From NCBI RefSeq assembly GCF_024435075.2, contig NZ_JAMZEG020000004.1, positions 354,001 through 418,000 of the forward strand: DNA of 64,000 nucleotides, written 5' to 3'. Under the pieces are notes generated by a model that saw only the letters and a list, made by a program, of their open reading frames with translations, searched no databases and was not told where the DNA came from. Shown here in pieces: positions 1 to 8,608 of this stretch (position 1 is its first letter; every line of letters starts with the position of its first letter). The stretch is from Marinomonas maritima (GTDB lineage: Bacteria > Pseudomonadota > Gammaproteobacteria > Pseudomonadales > Marinomonadaceae). The position numbers and the translations under genes were made by a program.

Positions 1-1524
1 TGGTTTCTCAAGTTGTACGAAGAAAACGATACTTTTTCTGATTTTTTTCAACTCGCTCGCGAAGTGCGCCTGCGAGTAGCAATGGACTCTAGAAGCTCAG
101 ATGTGTCCTTAATGACCTGCCCGATAATCAGCTTATTGAGACGACCTCCTATTAGCACACATATTGACTCTGATATTCGTCTAGCAGCACAAATCATGTC
201 AGAACATAGAGTCTCCAGCTTATTGATTACCGATAACGACGAGCTCATCGGCATCGTGACAGACCGAGACTTACGCACCCGGGCCGTTGCCAAAGGCCTT
301 GCTTATGACACCCCCATTTCCAGTATCATGACACGGGATCCCATTGTCATGGACAGTGGTGACTACGCCTCTGAAGCGGTATTGAAAATGATGGCATGCA
401 ACGTCCATCATATACCCATTATTAAAAATGGCCGCCCGATAGGCGTCGTGAGTACGGGTGATATCATCCAAAAAGAGAGCCATGGCAGCGTCTATTTAAT
501 CAGTGATATTTTCAAGCAAAGCAGCATTGATGGCTTACAAGCCATTAGCCATAAGATGACTCATACCTTTAACCAGCTTGTCGTCGCAGACGCCAATACA
601 CAAATGATAGGTAATGCCATGACGCACATTGGTACGGCCTTTGTGAAGCGTCTCTTACAGCTTGGTGAGGAAAAATTTGGCCCAGCACCTGTCCCCTATT
701 GTTTTATTGCCCTTGGCTCACAGGCAAGAGAAGAACAAACCATCAAAACGGATCAAGATAACGCCATAATTTTAAGCAATAAATACGATGAGTCATTGCA
801 TGGGGAATACTTCAAAAATCTGAGCGACTGGGTTTGTAAAAACCTCGACCTTTGCGGCTATACGCTTTGTACTGGCGACATCATGGCATCTAACTTACGC
901 TGGCGTCAGCCTCTTAACGTGTGGAAAGAGAACTTCAGCGAGTGGATTCAAAAGCCCAAAGCAGAAGCGCTACTGCGCCTGTCTATCTTCTTTGATTTAC
1001 GCGGTATCTACGGTGATAAAACCTTAGCAAAACAGCTAAACCAACATATACGCAAAGAAGCCAAGCAACACTCTGGTTTCTTAACCTTTATGGCCCGTAA
1101 CGCCAATCAACGAAAACCGCCCTTGGGATTTTTTAGACAATTTGTCTTAGATGGTGAAGGCAAGCAGTCACGCACTTTCAACCTCAAGGAAAGAGGCATT
1201 GCGCCGATTATTGATATCGTCCGCGTGCATGCCCTTGCTTGTGGCAGCGATAAACTCAACACACTAGAACGTATTGAAGATATTGAAGCCGCTGGGTTAT
1301 TACCTGATGGTCGTGCCAAAGACCTTGCTTTGGCGTTAGAAATGATCGGCATGGTTCGCATTCGAAATCAGAAAGATCAAATAGAAGCAGGGGAAGAACC
1401 CAATAATAACGTCAATCCTGAAAACTTGTCGTCATTCGAAAAACGCCATTTACGAGACGCTTTTCACATCGTTTCTCGCCAACAAGAATTTATTAAATTC
1501 CGCTACGCTGGAAAGCGTAGTTAA
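1..1524 (+). CDS. CBS-domain / DUF294 nucleotidyltransferase-like signalling protein (5' end missing)
   Basis: The reading frame is open from base 1, so the N-terminus lies outside the window; the TTG at base 13 is probably internal. What remains is a tandem CBS-domain pair (about the first 170 residues, e.g. SSLLITDNDELIGIVTDRDL), then a GlnD-like nucleotidyltransferase region with GSQAREEQ followed by TDQDNA near bases 712-765, then a helical C-terminal domain. Full-length relatives carry an N-terminal cyclic-nucleotide-binding domain, which would be upstream. Family role: putative signalling protein that often sits beside acetate permease and acetate-sensing genes; the substrate of the nucleotidyltransferase is not known. 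The stop codon directly abuts the next gene, so the two are probably one transcript. Confidence 0.85.
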   Translation, partial: WFLKLYEENDTFSDFFQLAREVRLRVAMDSRSSDVSLMTCPIISLLRRPPISTHIDSDIRLAAQIMSEHRVSSLLITDNDELIGIVTDRDLRTRAVAKGLAYDTPISSIMTRDPIVMDSGDYASEAVLKMMACNVHHIPIIKNGRPIGVVSTGDIIQKESHGSVYLISDIFKQSSIDGLQAISHKMTHTFNQLVVADANTQMIGNAMTHIGTAFVKRLLQLGEEKFGPAPVPYCFIALGSQAREEQTIKTDQDNAIILSNKYDESLHGEYFKNLSDWVCKNLDLCGYTLCTGDIMASNLRWRQPLNVWKENFSEWIQKPKAEALLRLSIFFDLRGIYGDKTLAKQLNQHIRKEAKQHSGFLTFMARNANQRKPPLGFFRQFVLDGEGKQSRTFNLKERGIAPIIDIVRVHALACGSDKLNTLERIEDIEAAGLLPDGRAKDLALALEMIGMVRIRNQKDQIEAGEEPNNNVNPENLSSFEKRHLRDAFHIVSRQQEFIKFRYAGKRS

Positions 1525-2241
1525 ATGGGGAGAGTAGCATTGAAGAACAAGCCTAAAGTCGATGTACAAGACTGGCAATCCATGTTTGCAGAATGGGCCG
1601 AAGAAGCGCCAGAAGGCCCTTTAAAACGCTATTATCAAGCGGGAATGGTTCCACCTAATACGGCTTTGAAAGACACGCCCTTATTGGCATTGGACTTAGA
1701 AACCACAGGCCTCGATCCCAGCACAGATGAAATCATCAGTCTTGGCTTAATTCCGCTTAATAATAAAACTATTCGTTGTCAAGGTGCACAATATTGGATG
1801 GCGAAACCAGAACGTTCGCTTAATGCAGAATCCGTCACTATTCATGAAATCACTCATGCAGAATTAGCTGAAGCGCCTCCTCTGCACGCCATTTTAGATG
1901 AAATATTGGTGGCATTAGCCAACCAAGTCATTGTCGTTCATTGCGTTGCCATTGAACGCCAATTTTTACTCAAAGCCGCCATGGACATATACGGTTACCC
2001 GTTCTATTTCCCCGTGCTTGATACCATGGATATTGAGCGTCAAGTCGTCTATAAACCGTGGTGGAAACGTTTTGGAAGACCGCCATCACTGCGCTTAGAT
2101 GCTTGTCGCCAGCGTTATAAATTACCTCGCTACAAGGCGCATCATGCCCTAACAGACGCCTTATCTTCGGCAGAATTATTACAAGCGCAAATTGCTTATC
2201 ATCTCGACCCTACTGCCAATATTTCAAACTATTGGGTTTGA
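1525..2241 (+). CDS. DEDDh 3'-5' exonuclease (DNA polymerase III epsilon-like)
   Basis: A 238-residue exonuclease of the DnaQ fold. ExoI is LDLETTGLD (D57, E59) and ExoIII is HHALTDALSSAELL with the His-Asp pair. ExoII reads HCVAIERQ, so the usual Asp is Glu; I infer this is tolerated in this subfamily. The ATG directly follows the upstream stop. An in-frame TTG at 1540, preceded by GGGGAGAG at about 7 bases, is an equally plausible start and would remove five residues. Pairing with the CBS/nucleotidyltransferase gene is a common arrangement. This is an accessory exonuclease rather than the replicative epsilon subunit, because the N-terminal extension and context differ from dnaQ. Confidence 0.85.
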   Translation: MGRVALKNKPKVDVQDWQSMFAEWAEEAPEGPLKRYYQAGMVPPNTALKDTPLLALDLETTGLDPSTDEIISLGLIPLNNKTIRCQGAQYWMAKPERSLNAESVTIHEITHAELAEAPPLHAILDEILVALANQVIVVHCVAIERQFLLKAAMDIYGYPFYFPVLDTMDIERQVVYKPWWKRFGRPPSLRLDACRQRYKLPRYKAHHALTDALSSAELLQAQIAYHLDPTANISNYWV

Positions 2242-2255
2242 TGATTCTATAAACA

Positions 2256-3332
2256 TTAGACAGACGCTGGTTCAATGAACGAAGGGCAACTTTCGCGAAT
2301 AATCAGCTCTGTTTCTAACACCACATCTTTTGCTTCTCGAAGCCCTAAAAACACCTCAGCAGCAACGCGACCTTTTTCTACCGTTTGCTGGTGAATCGTG
2401 GTGATTGAAGGGTGAATATTGGCACTTTCAGCAATGCCATCAAAACCAACAACGTGTAAGTCTTCTGGCACACGTAAGCCCATGTGTAATGCGGCTTGGA
2501 CCGCCGCAATCGCAATACAATCACTCATACACAATAACAATTGGGGACGATGTGCCATGGTCAGCGCTTCACGTGCCGCCTGATACGCTAACTTGTGATT
2601 GTTTTCAGGTATGTTCCAAATATGCTCTGAAGAAACCGAGGCTTCGTGCTCCTTCAATGCGTCAAAATAACCATATAGCCGTTGAATGGAAATCGATGCG
2701 GCTCGATCATACATCTCATCCTCTCGAACCCGACATACGCGATCAGTGTCCAAAAGACATAAGCCTAAAATAACGATATTTTTGGGTTTATGAGTCAACG
2801 CGTGACAGGCAATCGTATAGGCTCCACTGTGATTTTCTATGTTTACCGAGGTCGTTCCAGGGAGAAAACTGTCAACGGTGATGATGTTTTTATGAGGCAT
2901 CAACCAAGGCGCATTGATACATTGCTGAGGTTTATGACCATAAACAATAAAACCGTCCACCATAGACGATTGCATACGACTTTGTGCGTCCTGCTCAACT
3001 TGATCAGAAGACAGCAGCAACATATTGTACTCATTGGCCTCAAACACTTCCGCCATGCCTTTCAAAAATTGATTAGCAACGGGGTCTGTCAGGCTGTAAC
3101 TCAAATCATCAGACAAAACCACACCAACAATGCCGGTACGACCGGTACGCAAACTCCGAGCGGCCGCATTAGGACCAAAATAGCCCATTTTTTCGCATTC
3201 GCTAAGAATGTTTTCACGCAAGATAGCCGATAACTGATCTGGTCGATTGAAGGCATTCGAAATGGTTGCCGTGGACACCTTCAGTCGATCTGCAACGTCT
3301 TTTAAAGTCAGTTTTTTTATATTTTTTGTCAT
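2256..3332 (-). CDS. LacI-family transcriptional regulator, probable regulator of the alpha-glucoside operon
   Basis: A 358-residue LacI/GalR repressor. The N-terminal helix-turn-helix reads LTLKDVADRLKVSTATISNA, followed by a hinge and a periplasmic-binding-like effector domain containing GIVGVVLSDD and VVGFDGIAES. The ATG at 3332 is chosen over the longer reading frame starting at 3371 because homologues begin a few residues before LTLKDVA. It is the last gene of the minus-strand sugar module, downstream of the alpha-glucosidase, and resembles AglR in position and family. It probably represses the agl genes until an alpha-glucoside binds; the ligand is inferred from neighbours only. It converges on the exonuclease gene with 14 bases between stops. 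Confidence 0.85.
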   Translation of the reverse strand: MTKNIKKLTLKDVADRLKVSTATISNAFNRPDQLSAILRENILSECEKMGYFGPNAAARSLRTGRTGIVGVVLSDDLSYSLTDPVANQFLKGMAEVFEANEYNMLLLSSDQVEQDAQSRMQSSMVDGFIVYGHKPQQCINAPWLMPHKNIITVDSFLPGTTSVNIENHSGAYTIACHALTHKPKNIVILGLCLLDTDRVCRVREDEMYDRAASISIQRLYGYFDALKEHEASVSSEHIWNIPENNHKLAYQAAREALTMAHRPQLLLCMSDCIAIAAVQAALHMGLRVPEDLHVVGFDGIAESANIHPSITTIHQQTVEKGRVAAEVFLGLREAKDVVLETELIIRESCPSFIEPASV

Positions 3333-3369
3333 ACTAACGACTCGTAAGCAATAAAGAACTTTGACAAAC

Positions 3370-3400
3370 AAGCCGATTTACGTAGAACGAAAATCGGCTT
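3370..3400. terminator. Inverted repeat between aglA and the LacI gene
   Basis: AAGCCGATTT at 3370-3379 pairs with AAATCGGCTT at 3391-3400, an 11-base loop. On the minus strand it lies between the alpha-glucosidase stop and the regulator start. The following U-run is weak (GTTTGTC), so it may be an attenuator, a processing site or an operator rather than a full terminator. Confidence 0.4.
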
Positions 3401-3449
3401 ATTAATTACAGAACATCCATTAAAAGCTCATGGAATGGTGTAATACGGC

Positions 3450-5069
3450 TTAAGACAACGTAGCGTAAAACGCTTGATAAGCCGGTAATGTCAAATTTTG
3501 ACCCTCTAGTGTCGACGAAAAACCATGACCTTGTAAGACATCCATCACATCTGTGGTTAATGTCGCGTGTTGAGCGTCACTTGTCATATTTAGCACTACC
3601 AAGAGGCGAGAACCTTCGTATTCACGTATTAACGCAACAAGTTGGTCATTACCTACATCAGCCTGTGACAACTCACCATTGACCAAAGCGGGTTGCGCTT
3701 GACGCCAATGAATCAGCTGACGAACCTTGTGTAACAAGGAATTTGGATTCGCTTCTTGCACAGCCACACTCAAAGGCAAATGCGCGTTATCAACTGGCAG
3801 CCAAGGTTCAATCGTTGAGAATCCACCTTGTGCTGTATTTTCCCATACCATCGGCGTACGACAGCCATCACGACCTTTAAAGACAGGCCACAATGGAATG
3901 CCATAAGGATCTTGAATCCGCTCAAACGGCACATCCGCTTCCGGCAAACCTAACTCTTCACCCTGATACAGACACACACTGCCACGCAACGACAGAATCA
4001 ACGCTAACGCAATAAGAGGATACGCTTCGCCGTCTTCATCCGCTCCCCAGCGAGTGCGAGAACGCACTACGTCATGGTTAGACAATGCCCAACAAGGCCA
4101 GCCATCACCCACAATGTTATTCATATCCGCCAAAGTTTTACGAATATACTGCGGTGAATGCGGCGTATTCAAGAAATCAAAGGTATACGCCATGTGTAAC
4201 TTATCGCCACCTGACGTGTATTCTGCCATGCGTTTCAGTGGGAAATCGTCCCCAATTTCACCCACCATGGTGCTGCCTGGAAACTCGTTCATCATGACCC
4301 GTAAGTCTTTTAAGAAATCCAAGTTTTCAGGGCGACTCAAATCGTACACATGTCGTTGGTAGGTGTATGGATTATCGTGTGGCGCGCCCATGGTTTTAGG
4401 CTCACCTGCTGGCACAGGAGGATTGTCTTCCAACCCTTCGCTGTGGAAATAGAAATTCACCGTATCCAAACGGAAGCCTTCAACCCCTAATTCCAACCAA
4501 AAACGCATATTATCCAAATGCGCTTTACGAACGTCTGGATTATGAAAATTAAAGTCCGGTTGAGACTCTAAGAAGTTATGCAGGTAATACTGCAAACGAC
4601 GACTGTCCCATTTCCACGCGCTGCCACCAAAAATAGACAGCCAATTGTTTGGCGGTGAACCGTCTGGCTTTGGGTCGGCCCAAACATACCAATCGGCTTT
4701 AGGGTTCGTTTTATCCTGACGACTTTCCTCAAACCAAGGATGAACATCTGCTGAATGACTGATTACTTGGTCAATCATGACTTTGAGACCCAGTTCATGA
4801 GAACGGTCAACTAAGGTTTTAAAATCCGCTAAGCTGCCGAACATTGGATCGATATTGCAATAATCGGATACATCGTAACCAAAGTCCTTCATTGGCGACG
4901 TAAAAATAGGCGATAACCAGATCGCATCCACACCTAATGACGCGACATAATCCAGCTTACTCGTAATGCCTGCCAAATCGCCGACACCATCGCCATTCGC
5001 GTCCATAAAGCTACGTGGGTAAATTTGATAAATTATCCCACCTTTCCACCAATTCAGATTGGTTGTCAT
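3450..5069 (-). CDS. aglA: GH13 alpha-glucosidase (AglA-like)
   Basis: A 539-residue cytoplasmic glycoside hydrolase of family GH13 that would hydrolyse imported alpha-glucosides such as sucrose, maltose or trehalose. The TIM-barrel start is WWKGGIIYQIYPRSF. Conserved regions are visible: DQVISH (about 100-105), GFRLDTVNF with nucleophile D202, MVGEIGD with acid/base E271, and LSNHDVV with D333. The start at 5069 is preferred over the frame opening at 5126 because GGAGAG lies just upstream and relatives begin near NWWKGG. No signal peptide. It sits between the ABC ATPase and the LacI gene, like aglA in Sinorhizobium. Exact substrate preference cannot be read from sequence. Confidence 0.9.
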   Translation of the reverse strand: MTTNLNWWKGGIIYQIYPRSFMDANGDGVGDLAGITSKLDYVASLGVDAIWLSPIFTSPMKDFGYDVSDYCNIDPMFGSLADFKTLVDRSHELGLKVMIDQVISHSADVHPWFEESRQDKTNPKADWYVWADPKPDGSPPNNWLSIFGGSAWKWDSRRLQYYLHNFLESQPDFNFHNPDVRKAHLDNMRFWLELGVEGFRLDTVNFYFHSEGLEDNPPVPAGEPKTMGAPHDNPYTYQRHVYDLSRPENLDFLKDLRVMMNEFPGSTMVGEIGDDFPLKRMAEYTSGGDKLHMAYTFDFLNTPHSPQYIRKTLADMNNIVGDGWPCWALSNHDVVRSRTRWGADEDGEAYPLIALALILSLRGSVCLYQGEELGLPEADVPFERIQDPYGIPLWPVFKGRDGCRTPMVWENTAQGGFSTIEPWLPVDNAHLPLSVAVQEANPNSLLHKVRQLIHWRQAQPALVNGELSQADVGNDQLVALIREYEGSRLLVVLNMTSDAQHATLTTDVMDVLQGHGFSSTLEGQNLTLPAYQAFYATLS

Positions 5070-5166
5070 CAAGACTCTCCAAAAAAGATAAAACATGGGG
5101 CAATGCCAACGCATTACCTCATTCAAAATTACAGTATTGTTAACGAATCAAAAACATCTTAGTTCA

Positions 5167-6267
5167 TTAACTTTTACGCAGGTAAGACTGTTCGTTCTCA
5201 TCAAACAAATGCATTTTTTCAGGCGATGCGGATAAATACACTTTATCGCCCCGCTTAATAGCCAATGTGCCCGCTTGCTTTGCGATCACCATCTCTTCAG
5301 CGCCTGGTATGCTCACGTACAGCAAGGTCGCTTCCCCTAGAGATTCAACAAACGCAACATCGCCAGAGAAAAGGCTCTTATCTTCTGCCGCCACGACCAT
5401 CAGATCTTCTGGGCGAATACCAAAGAACGCAGGTTTGGCTTGTTCGCTTGGCTCAGTCACGATAGCCGTCTGAATCGATGCGGAGGCAGATAAGGAAACT
5501 AAGGTTTGTAAACCCGCCTGTTCAATATGACAAGGCACTATGTTCATCGCAGGCGAGCCAATAAACTTAGCAACAAACACATTGGCTGGGTGCTCATAAA
5601 GTTCAAGAGGCGAACCCACTTGTTCTATGTTACCGCCGGACAAAAGCACAATACGATCCGCCAAGGTCATGGCTTCCACTTGATCGTGGGTTACATAGAT
5701 CATCGTCGAGTCAGGCATGCTGTCTTTCAGATTAGCAATTTCCATACGCGTTGCCACGCGCAAAGCCGCATCCAAGTTCGACAAGGGTTCATCAAACAAA
5801 AATACTTTTGGACGACGAACAATCGCACGACCAATCGCCACACGCTGACGCTGACCACCCGAAAGCGCTTTTGGCAAACGGTTAAGATACGGCGTTAATT
5901 GCAGCATGTCAGCGGCTTTACGCACTTGCTGATCGATATCGGCTTTTTTCACCTTAGCAATTTGCAAGCTAAACGCCATGTTGTCGTACACCGTCATGTG
6001 CGGATACAAAGCATAGCTTTGGAACACCATGGCGATACCACGCAATGCTGGAGGAGTGTCGTTCACGACTTCTCCATCAATCTCTAACGTTCCTGCAGAA
6101 ATCTCTTCTAGGCCAGAAATCATCCGCAACAAAGTTGACTTACCGCAGCCGGATGGACCAACAAAAACGATAAACTCGCCTTGTTTGATGTCCAAATTGA
6201 TATCGCTTAATACTTCAACGTTATTCGAATAAATTTTCTTAACGTGGGTTAACTTAACATCAGCCAT
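5167..6267 (-). CDS. aglK: Sugar ABC transporter ATPase, MalK/UgpC type (AglK-like)
   Basis: A 366-residue ATPase energising the alpha-glucoside importer at the inner membrane face. Walker A GPSGCGKST (37-45), signature LSGGQRQR (near 134), Walker B VFLFDEPLSN and the H-loop VTHDQ are intact. The C-terminal third is a MalK-type TOBE/regulatory domain (GIRPEDLMV). It follows the two permease genes and precedes the alpha-glucosidase on the same strand with short gaps, so it is part of the operon. A 28-base hairpin lies in the leader between the permease gene and this start. Confidence 0.92.
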   Translation of the reverse strand: MADVKLTHVKKIYSNNVEVLSDINLDIKQGEFIVFVGPSGCGKSTLLRMISGLEEISAGTLEIDGEVVNDTPPALRGIAMVFQSYALYPHMTVYDNMAFSLQIAKVKKADIDQQVRKAADMLQLTPYLNRLPKALSGGQRQRVAIGRAIVRRPKVFLFDEPLSNLDAALRVATRMEIANLKDSMPDSTMIYVTHDQVEAMTLADRIVLLSGGNIEQVGSPLELYEHPANVFVAKFIGSPAMNIVPCHIEQAGLQTLVSLSASASIQTAIVTEPSEQAKPAFFGIRPEDLMVVAAEDKSLFSGDVAFVESLGEATLLYVSIPGAEEMVIAKQAGTLAIKRGDKVYLSASPEKMHLFDENEQSYLRKS

Positions 6268-6299
6268 GATTCTACTGCCTCAATCTAAATTCATACCTT

Positions 6300-6327
6300 A
6301 GGTGGGGAGCAAAAGCTCCACCCACCT
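6300..6327 (-). promoter_or_regulatory. Intercistronic hairpin between aglG and aglK
   Basis: On the plus strand AGGTGGGGAGC (6300-6310) pairs with GCTCCACCCACCT (6315-6327) across an AAAA loop, with a two-base bulge. There is no U-run on the minus strand, so it looks like an mRNA-stabilising or processing hairpin rather than a terminator. Confidence 0.5.
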
Positions 6328-6339
6328 GCTTAGGTTGTG

Positions 6340-7482
6340 TTATTTCACCGAGCCTGCCAGCAAACCGCGCACTAAATAACGCTGTAGGCTAAAGAAGACA
6401 CACAAAGGAATAATAATGGTAATAAACGCAGACGCCGTGAGAATTTCCCAGTTACCACCACGCGAACCTAACAACTCACGCAGCTGACCGGTTAACACCA
6501 TGTGCTCAGCATCGTTACCAAGAAACACCATGGCAATCAGCAAATCATTCCATACCCAAAGGAATTGAAAGATGGCAAATGACGCCAATGCAGGGAAAGA
6601 CAAAGGCAGCACAATCTTACGGAAAATATCAAAGTCTGAAGCGCCATCAACCCGCGCCGATTCAATAATTTCCCTCGGCAAACCAACAATATAATTGCGC
6701 AGTAAATAAATCGCTAAAGGCAAACCAAAGCCCGTATGCGCAAGCCAGATCCCCACATAGGTTTTTGAGCCTACGCCAAAAAACTCACCAATCATGTTGT
6801 AGCTTTTTAGCAATGGAATCAGTGACATTTGCAACGGCACAACCAGCAAACCCACCACAGCGGCCACCAGTAACGCACGACCAGGAAAACGCATCCAAGC
6901 AAGCGCATAGGCCGCAAATGCCGCCACCAAAATAGGAATAATGGTTGCTGGTATTGTGACGGTTAACGAATTAATGAAAGACTTACCCAAACCTTCAGCA
7001 TTTAATACTTCACGATAGTTTTCTAAGGTAAAGCGAGGTGGAACCTCGGCGGTGTAGAAGATACGGTCACCACGGGAGCCCTTCCATTGCGTCGGCGAAG
7101 AAAATGCATAATCGCCATTTTCCAAAACCTGTAAAGTCTCACCTTTTTTAAGTTCCGCCACCGTGCCGACATCAAATTCATCCGGTCTTAATGAGCTAGA
7201 ACCAAATTGCGTTATTTGGCCTGCCGATCCTTCGAAAAGATTACCGCGAATAACAAAGCGGTCGCCCTCTTGCACTTGAGCCTTTGGTTCATGCGCTCGA
7301 GCAATAAGACGCTGTTCTGACGTCGACAATGCGGTCCACCAGCCAGACGTAGACAGTTGGTTTTTATCTCGAATCGACGAGATAAACAAACCTGCTGTAG
7401 GAATAGTCCAAATAATGACAAGGAACAGCACAGTCGCATGAACTAAATAGGTTAACGGCGTGCGTTTAGAGGAGGTAATCAT
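6340..7482 (-). CDS. aglG: Sugar ABC permease, AglG type
   Basis: A 380-residue MalG-class permease of the alpha-glucoside importer. The first membrane segment (LVHATVLFLVIIWTIPTAGLF) is followed by an approximately 120-residue extracytoplasmic region, then the conserved permease core with the EAA loop (IESARVDGASDFDIFRKIVLP). The enlarged loop after the first segment is typical of AglG proteins. The start at 7482 is preferred over 7566: it has GGAGGGG just upstream inside the end of aglF and leaves one base after the aglF stop, giving tight translational coupling. Confidence 0.9.
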   Translation of the reverse strand: MITSSKRTPLTYLVHATVLFLVIIWTIPTAGLFISSIRDKNQLSTSGWWTALSTSEQRLIARAHEPKAQVQEGDRFVIRGNLFEGSAGQITQFGSSSLRPDEFDVGTVAELKKGETLQVLENGDYAFSSPTQWKGSRGDRIFYTAEVPPRFTLENYREVLNAEGLGKSFINSLTVTIPATIIPILVAAFAAYALAWMRFPGRALLVAAVVGLLVVPLQMSLIPLLKSYNMIGEFFGVGSKTYVGIWLAHTGFGLPLAIYLLRNYIVGLPREIIESARVDGASDFDIFRKIVLPLSFPALASFAIFQFLWVWNDLLIAMVFLGNDAEHMVLTGQLRELLGSRGGNWEILTASAFITIIIPLCVFFSLQRYLVRGLLAGSVK

Positions 7483-7483
7483 A

Positions 7484-8494
7484 TTAACGCCCCTCCATTT
7501 CTGCATTGGCGCGACGAATGTTCCACACCATGATAGGAATAACCAACACCATAATAACCAACGCAATCACCGCGCCACGGCCAAAGTCGCCACCACCATT
7601 AAACATCCAACTAAACATTTGATTAGCCAATACTTGTGTTCCCCATTGAGCATTCGTCATCGCCAAGACGATATCGAATACCTTCAAAACCAAAATAGTA
7701 ATGGTGGTCCAAACAACGGCAATGGTTCCCCAGATTTGTGGCACCATGATTTTAGTGAAAATTTGAAAACCATTCGCGCCGTCTAATACGGCAGCTTCAA
7801 TGGTTTCATCCGGAATACCCCGTAATGCCGCGGATAAAATCACCATGGCAAAACCCGTTTGAATCCAGACTAAAATAATCATTAAAAAGAAATTATTCCA
7901 AATCGGAATAGTAAGCCAAGTCTGAGGTTCTCCACCGAAGAACACGACCAAGGCATTCAACAGCCCTATTTGGTCTTCACCACCAGTGCGAAAATCGTAA
8001 ATAAATTTCCAAATAACCGACGCGCCAACAAAAGAAATAGCCATGGGCATGAAAATCAGGCTTTTGGCAATGTTGCCCCACCAAATACGATCCGTCATGG
8101 TCGCAATGATAAGGCCAAAAAAAGTCGCTGCCGTTGGAACAACAATCAGCCAAAGCATGTTGTTACGAAAAGATTCATAAAACTCATCGCTGCCAAATAG
8201 CCATTTGTAATTAGCAAGTCCGACAAACTCTTCGCCGCTACGACCATAAAAGGACAAGCGAATAGACTCAATCACAGGGTAGAACAGATAAAACGTTAGC
8301 AGTAAGACCGCTGGGCCTAAAAACAACCAAGGGCGAATCGCATTCGACGCACGTAAATTTTTCGTGACCACGTTAGCGGGGCAGTTTTTCGTCGGGAAAA
8401 TTTTATCTAGCAGGAAATTTGAGCCATAAAAATAAGCGGCACATCCCATAACACCTAGGATCATGGTCACTAACGCTGTGGCAAGCTGTCCCAT
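7484..8494 (-). CDS. aglF: Sugar ABC permease, AglF type
   Basis: A 336-residue MalF-class permease with about seven to eight hydrophobic segments. The EAA motif reads ETIEAAVLDGANGFQIFTKIMVP. The ATG at 8494 is preceded by GGAG at five bases; the TTG at 8515 is a longer but unlikely alternative. It lies between the binding-protein gene (separated by a strong hairpin) and aglG (one base apart). Works with AglG and AglK to move an alpha-glucoside across the inner membrane. Confidence 0.9.
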   Translation of the reverse strand: MGQLATALVTMILGVMGCAAYFYGSNFLLDKIFPTKNCPANVVTKNLRASNAIRPWLFLGPAVLLLTFYLFYPVIESIRLSFYGRSGEEFVGLANYKWLFGSDEFYESFRNNMLWLIVVPTAATFFGLIIATMTDRIWWGNIAKSLIFMPMAISFVGASVIWKFIYDFRTGGEDQIGLLNALVVFFGGEPQTWLTIPIWNNFFLMIILVWIQTGFAMVILSAALRGIPDETIEAAVLDGANGFQIFTKIMVPQIWGTIAVVWTTITILVLKVFDIVLAMTNAQWGTQVLANQMFSWMFNGGGDFGRGAVIALVIMVLVIPIMVWNIRRANAEMEGR

Positions 8495-8562
8495 AGAATC
8501 TCCAAAAAATATCAATGCAGTGACAAATTAAAAACCGTCATCTGCTTCACATATAAAATACA

Positions 8563-8597
8563 TAAAAAAGCCCTAGAGCGAGAGTTCGCGCTAGGGC
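8563..8597 (-). terminator. Hairpin with U-run between aglE and aglF (attenuator-like)
   Basis: GCCCTAG (8570-8576) pairs with CTAGGGC (8591-8597), and the stem extends inward (GCGA with TCGC) with one mismatch. On the minus strand the hairpin is followed by six U residues (complement of 8564-8569). Because aglF continues on the same strand, it likely acts as a partial terminator or 3' stabiliser that raises binding-protein expression over permeases. Confidence 0.8.
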
Positions 8598-8608
8598 TTC
8601 AGACGAAA

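Noticed and set aside
13..15. TTG at base 13 as the start of the first gene
   Set aside because: The frame stays open to base 1 and the family has a further N-terminal domain, so the gene is simply cut by the window.
2405..3233. Plus-strand reading frames opposite the LacI gene
   Set aside because: Shadow frames of a well supported coding gene.
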